Below are positions 45,306 to 54,835 of a DNA stretch of 64,000 bases, piece by piece (the stretch's first letter is position 1; each line of letters begins with the position of its first letter). Source of the stretch: Thiomicrorhabdus heinhorstiae (GTDB lineage: Bacteria > Pseudomonadota > Gammaproteobacteria > Thiomicrospirales > Thiomicrospiraceae); NCBI RefSeq assembly GCF_013391765.2, contig NZ_JACBGI020000004.1, positions 62,001 through 126,000 on the forward strand, read 5' to 3'. The notes under the pieces are model-generated. The model did no database searches. It was not told where the DNA came from and saw only the letters and a program-made list of their open reading frames with translations. Made by a program: the position numbers and the translations under genes.

Positions 45306-45977
45306 TTGTCTATGGCCCGTGATTATCGACATCGACACGCCGCACCTAGGCAGGCCTATCAGCGTCGTTCACAGCAAAAAGCCGTGCAGACGCAAAGCAG
45401 TTCGTCGAAGTGGATCTGGTTCGGCGGTTTCATGGTTTCTTTCGGTCTGCTGTCCGGTTATTTTATTGCCGATCACTTTGTGACGCTGGGTCTGAAATCC
45501 GGTAACGATAGTCAGAAAGTGAGCATTTTCGATCAGTCGACGAATGAAAAGAGTGCAAGTTTGCTAAATCCTGGGACGCAGTCTCAGCCTCTCGAAGTAG
45601 AGGCTCTGAAAGTTCCAAGTATGGAAGAGAAGCTGCCGCCGCAAGAAGAATTAAAGTCTCCGTACCGTTTTTACGATGATCTGGTTGAGCAAAAAATGCA
45701 TGTCGATGCCGAACCTCTGTCGGTGCAGCTCGATGCCCCTTACTATGTTATCGCCGGTACTTTCGGTTCGATGGAAGTGGCCAGAAAGGAACAGGCCCGT
45801 TTGGCCAAGTATGGTCAGATCGTTGATTTGACGGAGTATAAAACGGCGACTCGTACCTATTACCGCTTGAGAATCGGTCCTTTCACGGACCGGCTGATTT
45901 TGAACAAGCGTAGAAACGAGTTACGCAGATTGGGTGTGGATACGCTTAAAGTCAAAGCACCCGTGGCGGACAAATAA
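45306..45977 (+). CDS. SPOR-domain membrane protein (FtsN-like)
   Basis: The product is about 223 residues. The TTG at 45306 sits 7 bases after GAGAGG; the ATG at 45312 is the alternative. It has a basic, Gln-rich cytoplasmic N-terminus, one transmembrane helix (about 35-60, WIWFGGFMVSFGLLSGYFIA), a low-complexity periplasmic linker and a C-terminal SPOR domain (about 145-218, YYVIAGTFGSMEVARKEQAR and TYYRLRIGPFTDR). SPOR domains bind denuded peptidoglycan at division septa. The topology is that of FtsN, but the length alone does not prove orthology. Confidence 0.85.
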   Translation: MSMARDYRHRHAAPRQAYQRRSQQKAVQTQSSSSKWIWFGGFMVSFGLLSGYFIADHFVTLGLKSGNDSQKVSIFDQSTNEKSASLLNPGTQSQPLEVEALKVPSMEEKLPPQEELKSPYRFYDDLVEQKMHVDAEPLSVQLDAPYYVIAGTFGSMEVARKEQARLAKYGQIVDLTEYKTATRTYYRLRIGPFTDRLILNKRRNELRRLGVDTLKVKAPVADK

Positions 45978-46056
45978 TTAAAAACGGTTATTTTTAGGTT
46001 TTTATTGTACGTAAAATTATGTATATTGGTTGTGGGGCAAAACAAGGAGCTTGGCA

Positions 46057-46302
46057 ATGATTCAACCAAATCACTTAGAAGAAGCGGCAAAAAAGATTGC
46101 CGATTTGATTCCGCAAGGATTTGGCGGATTTCCGGATGATCTGAAAGATCAGATTAAAGCATTGCTTGCTAAGAGCTTTGAAAAGATGGATTTGGTGAGC
46201 CGTGAAGAATTCGACCGCCAAACTGCCGTTTTGCAGAAAACCCGCCTTAAACTTGAAGCGCTGGAGAAGCGCTTGGACGAATTGGAAAACCGCGAAATTT
46301 AA
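46057..46302 (+). CDS. ubiK: ubiquinone biosynthesis accessory factor UbiK (BMFP family)
   Basis: The product is 81 residues from the ATG at 46057, with an AAGGAGC ribosome binding site; a longer frame from 46030 is less likely. It has an amphipathic N-terminal helix (HLEEAAKKIADLIPQGFGGF) and a C-terminal coiled coil (SREEFDRQTAVLQKTRLKLE, ALEKRLDELE) of the BMFP family, which forms trimers, binds lipid and helps the Ubi complex make ubiquinone under oxygen. It lies directly upstream of comM. Confidence 0.88.
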   Translation: MIQPNHLEEAAKKIADLIPQGFGGFPDDLKDQIKALLAKSFEKMDLVSREEFDRQTAVLQKTRLKLEALEKRLDELENREI

Positions 46303-46314
46303 GCGGATCCGGCG

Positions 46315-47880
46315 ATGACGACATTGGCCCGCTTGTACAGCCGTGCAATAGACGGTTTGCAAGCCCCTCCGGTCAGTGTCGAAGTTCATATCAGCAACGG
46401 TTTGCCGGCGTTTAATATTGTCGGCTTGCCGGAAGCATCTGTTAAAGAGAGCAAAGAACGTGTTCGCAGTGCTCTGATCAGTAGTGGTTTCACTCTCCCT
46501 CCTAAACGAATTACCGTTCACCTCGGACCGGCCGATCTTCCTAAAAGCGGCGGACGCTACGATTTAGCGATTGCCATGGGAATTCTGATTGCCAGCGCGC
46601 AAATCGAAGGTGATTTCCCTGAAGATTTCGAGCTGTATGGCGAATTGGCGTTAAGTGGAGAAATCCGTTATATACAGGCGATTTTACCGGCGATTATTGC
46701 TGCCCGAAAGCAGGGGGCTGTTTGTATTTTGCCGACAGAAAATGCCGATGAGGCAGGATTAATTCTTGCACAAACTGAAGACGATCTTGCCATTTATGCC
46801 GTCGACAATCTACTGGATGTCATTCGTTTGCAACAGGCCATTCTGAGAAATGGCAGAAATCAAAATGACGTTGCGGCGATTTCTCCGACGGATGCGTTTG
46901 ATGAAAGAGCTGACGACAGCAATGCAATCGATTTGTCCGATGTAAATGGCCAGCTGCAAGCCAAACGAGTGCTGGAGATTTGTGCCAGCGGAGGACATTC
47001 TCTGTTGATGGTTGGTCCGCCTGGTGCAGGAAAGAGTATGTTGGCCGAGCGATTGGTTACGCTGCTGCCTGTTTTGACGGCTCAGGAAGCGATCGAGCAG
47101 GCGGTCATTCAATCGGTTGCAGGCAGGATGGTACCACCGGATAAATTCAGACAAAGACCGTTTGTGCACCCGCATCACACGGCATCGGCAGTTGCACTGG
47201 TCGGTGGAGGGCGAATTCCAAAACCCGGGGCGGTGACTCTAGCTCATCGAGGCGTACTGTTTTTAGATGAACTTCCTGAGTTTCAGCGATCTGCACTGGA
47301 GGCGTTAAGAGAACCGATTGAATCAGGAAAAGTCATGATAAGCCGTGCCAATGCGCAAGTTGTCTATCCAGCCAAAAGTTTAGTTGTGGCGGCTATGAAC
47401 CCGTCGCCGAGCGGATTTTTTCCGGATGATCCGCTTGGTCGCTGTCGTGATACCCCTGATCAAATTGCGCATTATCAGAAGAAAATTTCCGGTCCGATTC
47501 TGGATCGAATCGATTTGCATCTGGAATTGCCGCCGGTGGATGCCAAATCGTTGTTGTCTAGACCGGAGATAGATCAAAACGAGACGAGTGCCAACGTTCG
47601 ACAGAGAGTAGAAAAATGTCGGCAGCTACAGTATCAAAGGCAGAGTTGCCTTAATTCGGAATTGGACAGTCGTTTGTTACAGAAATCTGTGGTGCTGGAT
47701 GCTTCAGGAAAACGCCTGCTAGAGTCGGCGATTGATCGTCTGGGTTTTTCAGCGAGATCTTATCATCGGCTGTTGCGGGTAGCGAGAACCTTGGCTGATA
47801 TGGCCGGTAGTGAGAATGTGACTGTCGACCACCTTGCCGAAGCCATCGGTTATCGAACGCTGGATTTAAAAAAGACTTAG
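46315..47880 (+). CDS. comM: ComM/YifB-family AAA+ ATPase (Mg-chelatase-like)
   Basis: The product is 521 residues: an N-terminal Lon-protease-like domain without the catalytic dyad function (GLPAFNIVGLPEASVKESKE, LGPADLPKSGGRYDLAIAMG), then the Mg-chelatase-type AAA+ domain with Walker A VGPPGAGKSML, Walker B VLFLDELPEF and sensor region NPSPSGF, and a C-terminal helical domain. ComM is a helicase that promotes branch migration during natural transformation. It is found 12 bp after ubiK, and its stop directly abuts the convergent HD-GYP gene. Confidence 0.92.
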   Translation: MTTLARLYSRAIDGLQAPPVSVEVHISNGLPAFNIVGLPEASVKESKERVRSALISSGFTLPPKRITVHLGPADLPKSGGRYDLAIAMGILIASAQIEGDFPEDFELYGELALSGEIRYIQAILPAIIAARKQGAVCILPTENADEAGLILAQTEDDLAIYAVDNLLDVIRLQQAILRNGRNQNDVAAISPTDAFDERADDSNAIDLSDVNGQLQAKRVLEICASGGHSLLMVGPPGAGKSMLAERLVTLLPVLTAQEAIEQAVIQSVAGRMVPPDKFRQRPFVHPHHTASAVALVGGGRIPKPGAVTLAHRGVLFLDELPEFQRSALEALREPIESGKVMISRANAQVVYPAKSLVVAAMNPSPSGFFPDDPLGRCRDTPDQIAHYQKKISGPILDRIDLHLELPPVDAKSLLSRPEIDQNETSANVRQRVEKCRQLQYQRQSCLNSELDSRLLQKSVVLDASGKRLLESAIDRLGFSARSYHRLLRVARTLADMAGSENVTVDHLAEAIGYRTLDLKKT

Positions 47881-48969
47881 CTATCGATCGGGATTTTTGG
47901 CAGCGATTTTTTCCAAATCGTCTTTAAGTGAGATAAACAGATCGACAAGGATTTCCTGGAAGTGGCTGCCTCTGCCTTCCTGGATGATTTCCAGCGCCTT
48001 GTCGGAGCTGAATGCCTTTTTGTATGGTCGTTCGCTGGTCAAGGCGTCATAGACATCCGCTAAAGCCATTAAACGGGCTGGAAGAGGGATTTGCTCGCCT
48101 TTCAGGCCTTGAGGGTAGCCGCTTCCATCCCATTTTTCGTGGTGGCTTAAAGCGATCTGCTGTGCGATTTCAAGAAAGTCTCCGCTTTCTCCCATGTTCA
48201 GGGAAGCTTGATGCAGTATTTCATAGCCCTTTTGAGAATGCGTTTTCATGATTTCGAACTCTTCACTGGTGAGTTTTCCGGGCTTTAACAGTATGTTATC
48301 GGGAATATTGATTTTACCGATGTCGTGCAGTGGTGCGGATTGGGTGATAATTTCAATTTTGGATGGTGAGAGCTGGCTGCGGAATTGCGGTGTTTGAGCA
48401 GCCGCTTTGGCGAGAAGCTGTACATAATCCTGAGTTCTCTGGATATGGTTGCCGGTACATTCGTCGCGAAATTCTGCCAGCGAAGTCATAACAAAGATCG
48501 TACTGTCCTGCAATCGCTGAATTTCATTCAAGCGCTTCTCCACCTGTTCTTCCAGGTTTTGATTATGCTGTTGGAGCTTCTGCTGTGCAAAGTGCAGTTT
48601 GATTTGGGTTTCGATGCGGGCGAGTAATACTCGGGGGTTAAGAGGCTTGGAAACAAAGTCGTTGGCGCCTAATTTCAAACCTTTTTCTTCGTCTTCGGGC
48701 TGATTCTTGGCTGTGAGGAATAATATCGGCGTATCTTTCGTTTCAGGATTACTGCGGATGCGTCTGCAGACTTCATAACCATCCATTTCCGGCATCATGA
48801 TATCCAGAAGAATTAAATCCGCCGGGTAGGTTTGCAGAATTTCCAAAGCTTTGAGACCGTTGGTTGCAATCTTGATTTCATATAACGGGCTAAGCAGCTC
48901 TATCAACAATTTTAAATTAGCGGCAGTATCGTCAACGCATAGCAGTTTGGGGTGTATTTGCGAGTCCAT
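47881..48969 (-). CDS. response regulator with HD-GYP phosphodiesterase domain
   Basis: The product is 362 residues. The receiver (1-125) has VDDT, phospho-Asp in ADLILLDIMMPEMDGYEV and LTAKN with KP. A coiled linker follows, then HD-GYP (about 165-350): the HD in SAPLHDIGKINIPD, GHHEKW-like SHHEKWDGSGYPQGL carrying GYP, and DVYDALTSERPYK. Such enzymes hydrolyse cyclic di-GMP to GMP or pGpG. It follows the hybrid kinase gene by 62 bp and is its likely phosphorylation target. Confidence 0.93.
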   Translation of the reverse strand: MDSQIHPKLLCVDDTAANLKLLIELLSPLYEIKIATNGLKALEILQTYPADLILLDIMMPEMDGYEVCRRIRSNPETKDTPILFLTAKNQPEDEEKGLKLGANDFVSKPLNPRVLLARIETQIKLHFAQQKLQQHNQNLEEQVEKRLNEIQRLQDSTIFVMTSLAEFRDECTGNHIQRTQDYVQLLAKAAAQTPQFRSQLSPSKIEIITQSAPLHDIGKINIPDNILLKPGKLTSEEFEIMKTHSQKGYEILHQASLNMGESGDFLEIAQQIALSHHEKWDGSGYPQGLKGEQIPLPARLMALADVYDALTSERPYKKAFSSDKALEIIQEGRGSHFQEILVDLFISLKDDLEKIAAKNPDR

Positions 48970-49008
48970 GATCTAAACCCTGATGTTTGTTACACTATAC
49001 ATAGTATA

Positions 49009-49023
49009 TTAACGTAATATTAA
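49009..49023. promoter_or_regulatory. copy of the TAACGTAATATTTA motif upstream of the HD-GYP gene
   Basis: TTAACGTAATATTAA lies 40 bp upstream of the HD-GYP start and closely matches two copies upstream of the first gene of the same operon (54836-54869). A palindrome ACTATACATAGT sits beside it. The likely meaning is a shared regulator site or promoter element. Confidence 0.4.
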
Positions 49024-49031
49024 GAAAGTAA

Positions 49032-52000
49032 TTACTCGTTCTTTGCAAAATATTGCTTGAGAATTTTTCGTGCTGAATCAAACTCAAAATTTTCAATATC
49101 GCGATCGACTTTTTTGTAATCCGAGAAGCCAAGGTGTTTTTTGAAGTCTTGCTTATGAGTATGCCAGATTTTTAACGCCTGACTGTCATAGCTGATTAGG
49201 AATGGGTCGAGCTCGGAAAAAGGCGGCGGCTCTTTCGACGGTTCTTGGACTTCTTCGGCTGACTGTAGGCCGGTTACATACTGTTTGAGGGCTTTAAAAA
49301 CATCCCGATGCGTCGACAGTAAATTTTCGATCGTTTCGTTCAGAAGCGGGGTGTTTGATTGATGTTTATCATCCTTCAGTAATTGTTCGACAGCCTGGGC
49401 TTTCTCCGCTAATTGATCCGCACCAAGGCTTGCTGACACACCTTTGAATGAGTGCACTAAAATCAGAAGTTCTTTTAAGCTTTGCGAAGTCATTGGAGGC
49501 TTGCTCATATCTAGCTCGTCTGCCAGATCGTGGTAGTTTTCCCAATATTCTTCAAGCAATCTATCCAGCAGTTCTCGATTGCCGGCGGTCATTTTTAGAG
49601 CGAATTTCAGGTTCATCCCTTCTATTTCCGGTAACTTGTCCTGATGTTTTTCGCGAGGTTTTTCCGGGGAGGATGACATCGTTTTCTGAGAAGCAAAGCG
49701 CTCGAGTGTCTGGTAGAGTTTGTCCGGATCGATCGGTTTGTCCAAGTGGCCGTTCAGGCCGAGCGCGTTGGTTTGTTGTTTTTCCTGATCCAAGACATGG
49801 GCTGTCATGGCGAAAATGGGGAAATCGTCATATTCTGGCTTGGTGCGTATTTCCTTCGCAGTTTGGTAACCATCCTTGACCGGCATCTGTAAATCGAGGA
49901 ATAGAAGGTCAAAGTAGCGTGGACCTTTTTCATATAACTTATCGAGTGCTTCCTGGCCGTTATTCGCGACAGTGACTTCTACTCCTTGCGATTGCATCAA
50001 TTCGAGCGCGATTTGTTGATTAATCTGGTTGTCTTCGGCAAGCAGTACTCGGACCCCGTTCAAATTCATCCTGAGTTGTTTGTCTTCACTCGCGGAGTGT
50101 TCCGGAAGTTTGCCTTGCTGAATGTGCAGAAGAGCTTCGTATAAAGAGCTTGGCAAGATTGGCTTTTCAAGTCGCGAGTTCAGGGCGTATTTCTGGCAGA
50201 TCTCGCGGAGGATTTCAGTGCCGTAAGCGCTGATTAATAGAGTTTTCCCGAGTAATTCGGGTCGGTGTTTTGTTAGGTGCTCGAGTAAGATGTCTCCGCT
50301 CTCCTCCGGCATGACGCAGTCCAGCAGTATGAAATCGAAATTACCGGTTTCGAGGATTGCGATTGCTTCACGCACACTACCGGCATTGGAAGTGTGAATG
50401 CCAAATAGTTGCAGCTGGCTTTTTAGGCTGCTTCTAAGAATTTGCAAGTCATCGACAATTAAAGCGGTTTTATCTCGAAGACCGGAGAAATCAGGGTGGC
50501 TTAATTGCGGAGCAAGAGGAAGCTGTAAGCTGACGGTAAAACGGCTGCCCTGCTGCGGTGTGCTTTCGACTGTAATTACTCCGCCCATCAAATCGATAAT
50601 CCGTTTACAAATGGACAGACCCAGGCCGGTTCCCCCGTACCTTCTGGTGGTAGAGCTATCCGCTTGAGTAAATTCCTGAAACAGATTTCGCAACTGTTGC
50701 TGGCTCATGCCGATACCGGTATCCTCGACGAGGATTTGAATATCCAGATGGTTGCGCTTGGGAAGAGCGTTGACATCCACTCGGATAAATCCCTCTTCCG
50801 TGAACTTGATCGCGTTTGACAGTAGATTGTTGAGAATCTGTTGCAATCGGTAAGGGTCGCCAAGGACTTGACCACCGTCTCCCAGACTTTCGGTAGGCTG
50901 ATAGGTGACCACCAGTTCCAACCCTTTTTTATTTGCGGTTTCGGCCAAAAGCTGCACACTGTCGGCGATGACATGTTCAAGCTGCATGGGGATGTTTTCG
51001 ATTTGCAGTTTCCCTGCCTCGATTTTGGAGAAGTCGAGTATGTCGTTTATGACATGCAGTAGAGATTGTCCGGAACGGTGGATTTTATCGATGTAGTCGT
51101 GCTGCTGTTGATTTAGATCCGTACGCAGCGCAAGGTAAGCCATGCCGATAATGGCGTTCATAGGCGTGCGGATTTCATGACTCATGTTGGCGAGAAAGAT
51201 CGATTTGGCCTGTGCGGCATCTTCGGCAAGTTGTTTGGAGTGCAGGGCATCGTCGCGGGCAATTTCAAGTTCATGCATCAGCGTTTTCTGTGACTCATTC
51301 TGATGAATGCTTGCCATCAAGACGCTGCAAGTCGCTTGAAAAGGTTCTAGGAAATCGATCATTTTGGGGAGATAATCACTTTGACGGTTAGCTATCAGAT
51401 AGGCACCGACAAGGTTTTTCCCCTGGTAGATCGGTACGCCCATATAGCGTTTGATTTCAGTTGTTTTGTACGGGCTATTTTGCTCAATAGGCGTTTGTAC
51501 GTCATTGATGATGATTCCCTTTTGATTTTGAAAAAGTTCGTCGATGAAACTGTCGGACTGGCAAAGAATATCTGAGTTTCGCGCAGATCCGGTTCGGAAA
51601 CTCTGAGGCTCAGATTGAGCATCCTGGCAATAGGCGGCACAGATTTTAAGACATCGCTGATTGTCGTCAGAGTAGATAACTTCGCCAATAAAGCCATACC
51701 GGCTTTCACTGATGTCTAAAAGTGCATTTAAAAGGTGTTTCCATACCTCCTGTTGATTTTCCGGGTGAGCCATAAAGGTTTCAATCGCATCTTTGAGCGC
51801 GTTGAGCAGTTTGTTTCGTAGTTCGGTTTGCCTTTTGGCTTCATTACGTTCCGTTAAATCGTTAACCAGAACGATGAACTCTTTCTCACTGCTTCTCTGA
51901 ATGGCGCTGACCGTTAACTCAATCGGAAAAACATGGCCGTCACTTTTTTGGCCGTTTAATTCTTTATTATGGTTTAAGCAGTCTTGCAACAGATCGGAAG

Positions 52001-53168
52001 AATGTTTGTCAGGAGAGTGAGTCGGCATCAGCATTTGCAGCGGCTGATTCATAAGTTCTTGCGATGGATAGCCGAAGATGGTCTCCATCGCTTGGTTAAC
52101 TCGTTTAATTACTCCTTTGCTGTCCGTCTGCATAATTCCTATCGCGGCTCCTTGCAGGATCGCCTCGTTTTGCCTGAGCGGGAATAAAGCGCGTTTTCGG
52201 AACAAGATAATCAGAAAAATGGATCCGATGAATATGGCCGCCAAGATGGTTTTTTGAATACTGATATAGGTGAACCTGTCACTGGTCAGTTTCTCTGCTT
52301 TAGCCGCAATGAGGGATTGAAGAAACGCCAGTAATTGCCAGTTTTCGTCGAGGAGTTGTTGTTCTGTCGTGGCTGGCTGCGGGTTTTGCGACAATTTTTC
52401 GGGGAACAGTATCGGAAATATGCTTGCATCCATGCTCTTTAAATAAAGCTGACGAATATTTGCCAGCTTTTGCCCCAGTTGCGGAAATTCTTTCATTAAG
52501 TCCGAATCAACATCAAGGTAGTATCCGTTGTGCTGAATGATGAGGTGCAGATTGGCAATTTCATCTTTGAGATTGGCGTGGGGATGCAGCTTATAGTGTT
52601 CGCTCATCTCAAAAAGGCGATCCAGCGGGAGACTCCACTGCAGAAATCGGACGTAAAATTGCGACAGACTGGCCAGATTTTGTTCAGTGAACTGATACAG
52701 ATGTTTAATATTGCTGTTTATAAACACGCTTTGCAGTTCGTTTGGCGGATATTCCCATGCGCCGTTGAAAATTTTATCGCAGCTTGAAGTCGCTGAGCAG
52801 GCGATTAATCCCTGACGAAGTTCCAGCTGATTTTGCCAAGCTTCGTCAAGCCAGAAAATCGGAGATTGATCTTTATTGAAAAAGTGTTTGTAAATAATTT
52901 GATCGACTTGTTTTTGCGATTCGGTCCATTTTCGGTAAAGTTCTTTGCTATGGTCGTAGGAGATTTTGTAGGCGAAGTAGGCTTCGGTCTCGAGGAGTTT
53001 GATGACGTGCAGCTCGATTTCCGCCTGTTTGATATTCTGCAGGCGTTTTTGATCGGCATCGAACTGGCGGTAGCCGTCGGTCAGCACCCAGATAAAAATC
53101 ACGCTTAGCCCGACTAAAAGGAAAGCTACAGCGTAGTTGAGTTGTCGGATGGAGCTGGGTCTGGTCAT
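49032..53168 (-). CDS. large hybrid sensor kinase: PAS-GAF-HisKA-ATPase-REC-REC-Hpt
   Basis: The product is 1378 residues: TM1 (about 12-32), a long helical periplasmic domain, TM2 (about 308-328), PAS (about 335-450), GAF (about 470-630), HisKA with ANMSHEIRTPMNAIIGMAYL (His near 662), ATPase with NLLSNAIKFTEEG and GTGLGLSICKRII, first receiver (from about 899, LLDCVMP), second receiver (from about 1039, LLFLDLQMPVKDGY) and an Hpt domain with HSFKG (near 1239). A C-terminal tail of about 80 residues is unmatched. This is a BarA/ArcB-style phosphorelay kinase. Its operon pairs it with a small phosphate-binding-like protein, a porin-like protein and an HD-GYP regulator. The signal is unknown. 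Confidence 0.93.
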   Translation of the reverse strand: MTRPSSIRQLNYAVAFLLVGLSVIFIWVLTDGYRQFDADQKRLQNIKQAEIELHVIKLLETEAYFAYKISYDHSKELYRKWTESQKQVDQIIYKHFFNKDQSPIFWLDEAWQNQLELRQGLIACSATSSCDKIFNGAWEYPPNELQSVFINSNIKHLYQFTEQNLASLSQFYVRFLQWSLPLDRLFEMSEHYKLHPHANLKDEIANLHLIIQHNGYYLDVDSDLMKEFPQLGQKLANIRQLYLKSMDASIFPILFPEKLSQNPQPATTEQQLLDENWQLLAFLQSLIAAKAEKLTSDRFTYISIQKTILAAIFIGSIFLIILFRKRALFPLRQNEAILQGAAIGIMQTDSKGVIKRVNQAMETIFGYPSQELMNQPLQMLMPTHSPDKHSSDLLQDCLNHNKELNGQKSDGHVFPIELTVSAIQRSSEKEFIVLVNDLTERNEAKRQTELRNKLLNALKDAIETFMAHPENQQEVWKHLLNALLDISESRYGFIGEVIYSDDNQRCLKICAAYCQDAQSEPQSFRTGSARNSDILCQSDSFIDELFQNQKGIIINDVQTPIEQNSPYKTTEIKRYMGVPIYQGKNLVGAYLIANRQSDYLPKMIDFLEPFQATCSVLMASIHQNESQKTLMHELEIARDDALHSKQLAEDAAQAKSIFLANMSHEIRTPMNAIIGMAYLALRTDLNQQQHDYIDKIHRSGQSLLHVINDILDFSKIEAGKLQIENIPMQLEHVIADSVQLLAETANKKGLELVVTYQPTESLGDGGQVLGDPYRLQQILNNLLSNAIKFTEEGFIRVDVNALPKRNHLDIQILVEDTGIGMSQQQLRNLFQEFTQADSSTTRRYGGTGLGLSICKRIIDLMGGVITVESTPQQGSRFTVSLQLPLAPQLSHPDFSGLRDKTALIVDDLQILRSSLKSQLQLFGIHTSNAGSVREAIAILETGNFDFILLDCVMPEESGDILLEHLTKHRPELLGKTLLISAYGTEILREICQKYALNSRLEKPILPSSLYEALLHIQQGKLPEHSASEDKQLRMNLNGVRVLLAEDNQINQQIALELMQSQGVEVTVANNGQEALDKLYEKGPRYFDLLFLDLQMPVKDGYQTAKEIRTKPEYDDFPIFAMTAHVLDQEKQQTNALGLNGHLDKPIDPDKLYQTLERFASQKTMSSSPEKPREKHQDKLPEIEGMNLKFALKMTAGNRELLDRLLEEYWENYHDLADELDMSKPPMTSQSLKELLILVHSFKGVSASLGADQLAEKAQAVEQLLKDDKHQSNTPLLNETIENLLSTHRDVFKALKQYVTGLQSAEEVQEPSKEPPPFSELDPFLISYDSQALKIWHTHKQDFKKHLGFSDYKKVDRDIENFEFDSARKILKQYFAKNE

Positions 53169-53185
53169 TTCAAGGCTCTTAACGA

Positions 53186-54367
53186 TTAAAATTGATAGGT
53201 GAGTTGCAGTGCAAAGAGCGCCCAGCTCTCCTGCAAATTACTAAAATCAATTCCTTCGTATGTCGGAATGTCGGCAATTCCTTCATGCCATGAATATTGG
53301 CTGGTTAATAGCCACTGAGGATTAAAGTACCAACGCCCTGCAAGGGTGATGGCGTTACTATCAATGGATGAGTGGTTTTTGTATGGCTTGTAGGCTTCGT
53401 ACCGCAGCAAGCCGGTAAGTCTCGGAACCGGTGTCCATTCCGCTTGCAGGAAATATCCTTCGGATTCGATATTAACCTTTCCTGTACCGCTGGAACCCTT
53501 AACATTTAAACTTCCGTCCGCCTTCATCCATTCTGCTGTGAAGGTGAGGGAACGTAGTTGATACTGAGCGGATAACAGGTGATGTAGTGTCTTCAATTTG
53601 GTTGAGTTGACCGTCCCGGTATAATATTGGCTGCTTAATGGAAAAGGGGTGGAAAAAACTAAATCCGTGTCCCAATTCAACATGCTATAGGCGAAACTCA
53701 AGCCGGGTAGTGAAAATGGGCTCCATTCTACCTTCAAACCTTGCTTATTTAGTTTCTTGAAGTCGCCGCCAGGAATGTCGGCATAGAATTGCTTGTACTC
53801 AAGACTCTTATCTTCAAGGTCCCTTTGTCCAGCGTAAACATTTACTGCTAAATGACCATGATCGTTGTCCTGCTCAAAATAGAGACTGCCTCCGTCGGTT
53901 GATAGCATCAGGTCACGAAGGTTTTCAAAATAAATTGACGGGAGTAATACGCCAGGGCGAGTGGAAGGTAAATCTCTGGAGTCGTTATAGATGCCGTAAG
54001 GTGTTTTGACTCTGCCTATACGGATGCCGGCAATTTCATTGAGGGTATGGACCGGAGAATAATCGATTAAGGCCAAATCGAAAATCGGCGAACCGTTGCT
54101 GACATTTCCGTATTGTCTGGAAAGTACTTGAGTCGCAAACCTCAGTTCATGGTTTACTTCCCAGTTAAGGTTCAGTCCCAATTCTCTGAAATTGAAGCTG
54201 CCGCCCTCGTTAAGAGTTGCATTGGTTGCATAGGGGTTATCTGTGCTCTTAAAGTAAGCTTGAGAAACAAAACCCTTTACCGATAGCTCTTCCAAATCTT
54301 CATGCGCTTGCGGAGACGAGCTGATACAAAGTAAGAGGGAAGTGAATAGTATGTTACGTAATTTCAT
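53186..54367 (-). CDS. porin-like outer-membrane beta-barrel protein
   Basis: The product is 393 residues. A signal peptide (MKLRNILFTSLLLCISSSPQ, cleavage after QA) is followed by about 370 residues of alternating amphipathic strands rich in Tyr/Trp (GRVKTPYGIYNDSRDLPSTR, LRFATQVLSRQYGN, WYFNPQWLLTSQYSW) and a C-terminal LQLTYQF ending in Phe, the Bam recognition signature. It looks like a 16-strand-type barrel; specificity is unknown. Its start overlaps the upstream gene stop (ATGA), and the hybrid kinase starts 17 bp after it. Confidence 0.82.
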   Translation of the reverse strand: MKLRNILFTSLLLCISSSPQAHEDLEELSVKGFVSQAYFKSTDNPYATNATLNEGGSFNFRELGLNLNWEVNHELRFATQVLSRQYGNVSNGSPIFDLALIDYSPVHTLNEIAGIRIGRVKTPYGIYNDSRDLPSTRPGVLLPSIYFENLRDLMLSTDGGSLYFEQDNDHGHLAVNVYAGQRDLEDKSLEYKQFYADIPGGDFKKLNKQGLKVEWSPFSLPGLSFAYSMLNWDTDLVFSTPFPLSSQYYTGTVNSTKLKTLHHLLSAQYQLRSLTFTAEWMKADGSLNVKGSSGTGKVNIESEGYFLQAEWTPVPRLTGLLRYEAYKPYKNHSSIDSNAITLAGRWYFNPQWLLTSQYSWHEGIADIPTYEGIDFSNLQESWALFALQLTYQF

Positions 54368-54816
54368 TGTTGGGGCCCGCTTATTTGAATGGTTTGCAAG
54401 GCATGGTCAATATTGACTTTACTTGATAGGTAACCAATGGAACCTGGAGTGTTTTTTAAATTTTCCAGCATTTCGGTTTCGTTTTCCAAAATGATCGGGG
54501 GTTTGCTCTGGCCGCTAAAGGTCAGTCGGTTCCATATTCGGTCCAATTGGTAGATATCGGTTTTTAGTAGTTCTTGTGCGAATGCTTTGTGGAGTGGATT
54601 ACCGGTTTCCAATGTGTAGACTGTGATTGGCGTACCGTCCGGCCAGACTTTGGTTTTCATCGTATAGATACGCTTAAGCTGAAGATGTGAAAGTGTAATC
54701 TCGGTAGGCGAATTCAAGTTGCACAGAAGCTGAACGTCGCCGGCCTTTGACGGGGTGCTCATTATTAAGACGCTAATTAATAGCGCAATTTTGAAATAAA
54801 GTGTATGTTTAGTCAT
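54364..54816 (-). CDS. small periplasmic phosphate-binding-like (PstS-like) domain protein
   Basis: The product is 150 residues. A signal peptide (MTKHTLYFKIALLISVLIMS, cleavage near SKA-G) precedes about 125 residues similar to one lobe of PstS-type proteins: TLSHLQLKRIYTMKTKVWPDG, RIWNRLTFSGQSKPP, TPGSIGYLSS. A true PstS has two lobes and about 320 residues, so this is a half-size protein and no pst transporter genes are nearby. It is the first gene of the operon with the porin, hybrid kinase and HD-GYP regulator, and may act as the kinase's periplasmic ligand-binding partner. Confidence 0.75.
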   Translation of the reverse strand: MTKHTLYFKIALLISVLIMSTPSKAGDVQLLCNLNSPTEITLSHLQLKRIYTMKTKVWPDGTPITVYTLETGNPLHKAFAQELLKTDIYQLDRIWNRLTFSGQSKPPIILENETEMLENLKNTPGSIGYLSSKVNIDHALQTIQISGPQQ

Positions 54817-54835
54817 TTATCCCAGCGCCATCCGC

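Noticed and set aside
49448-49879. 143-codon frame on the plus strand inside the hybrid kinase gene
   Set aside because: It is antisense to the well-supported second receiver and Hpt region and has no recognisable protein features.
54364-54816. Full PstS phosphate-binding protein
   Set aside because: Only one lobe's worth of sequence is present (about 125 mature residues), and no pstCAB or phoU genes are nearby.
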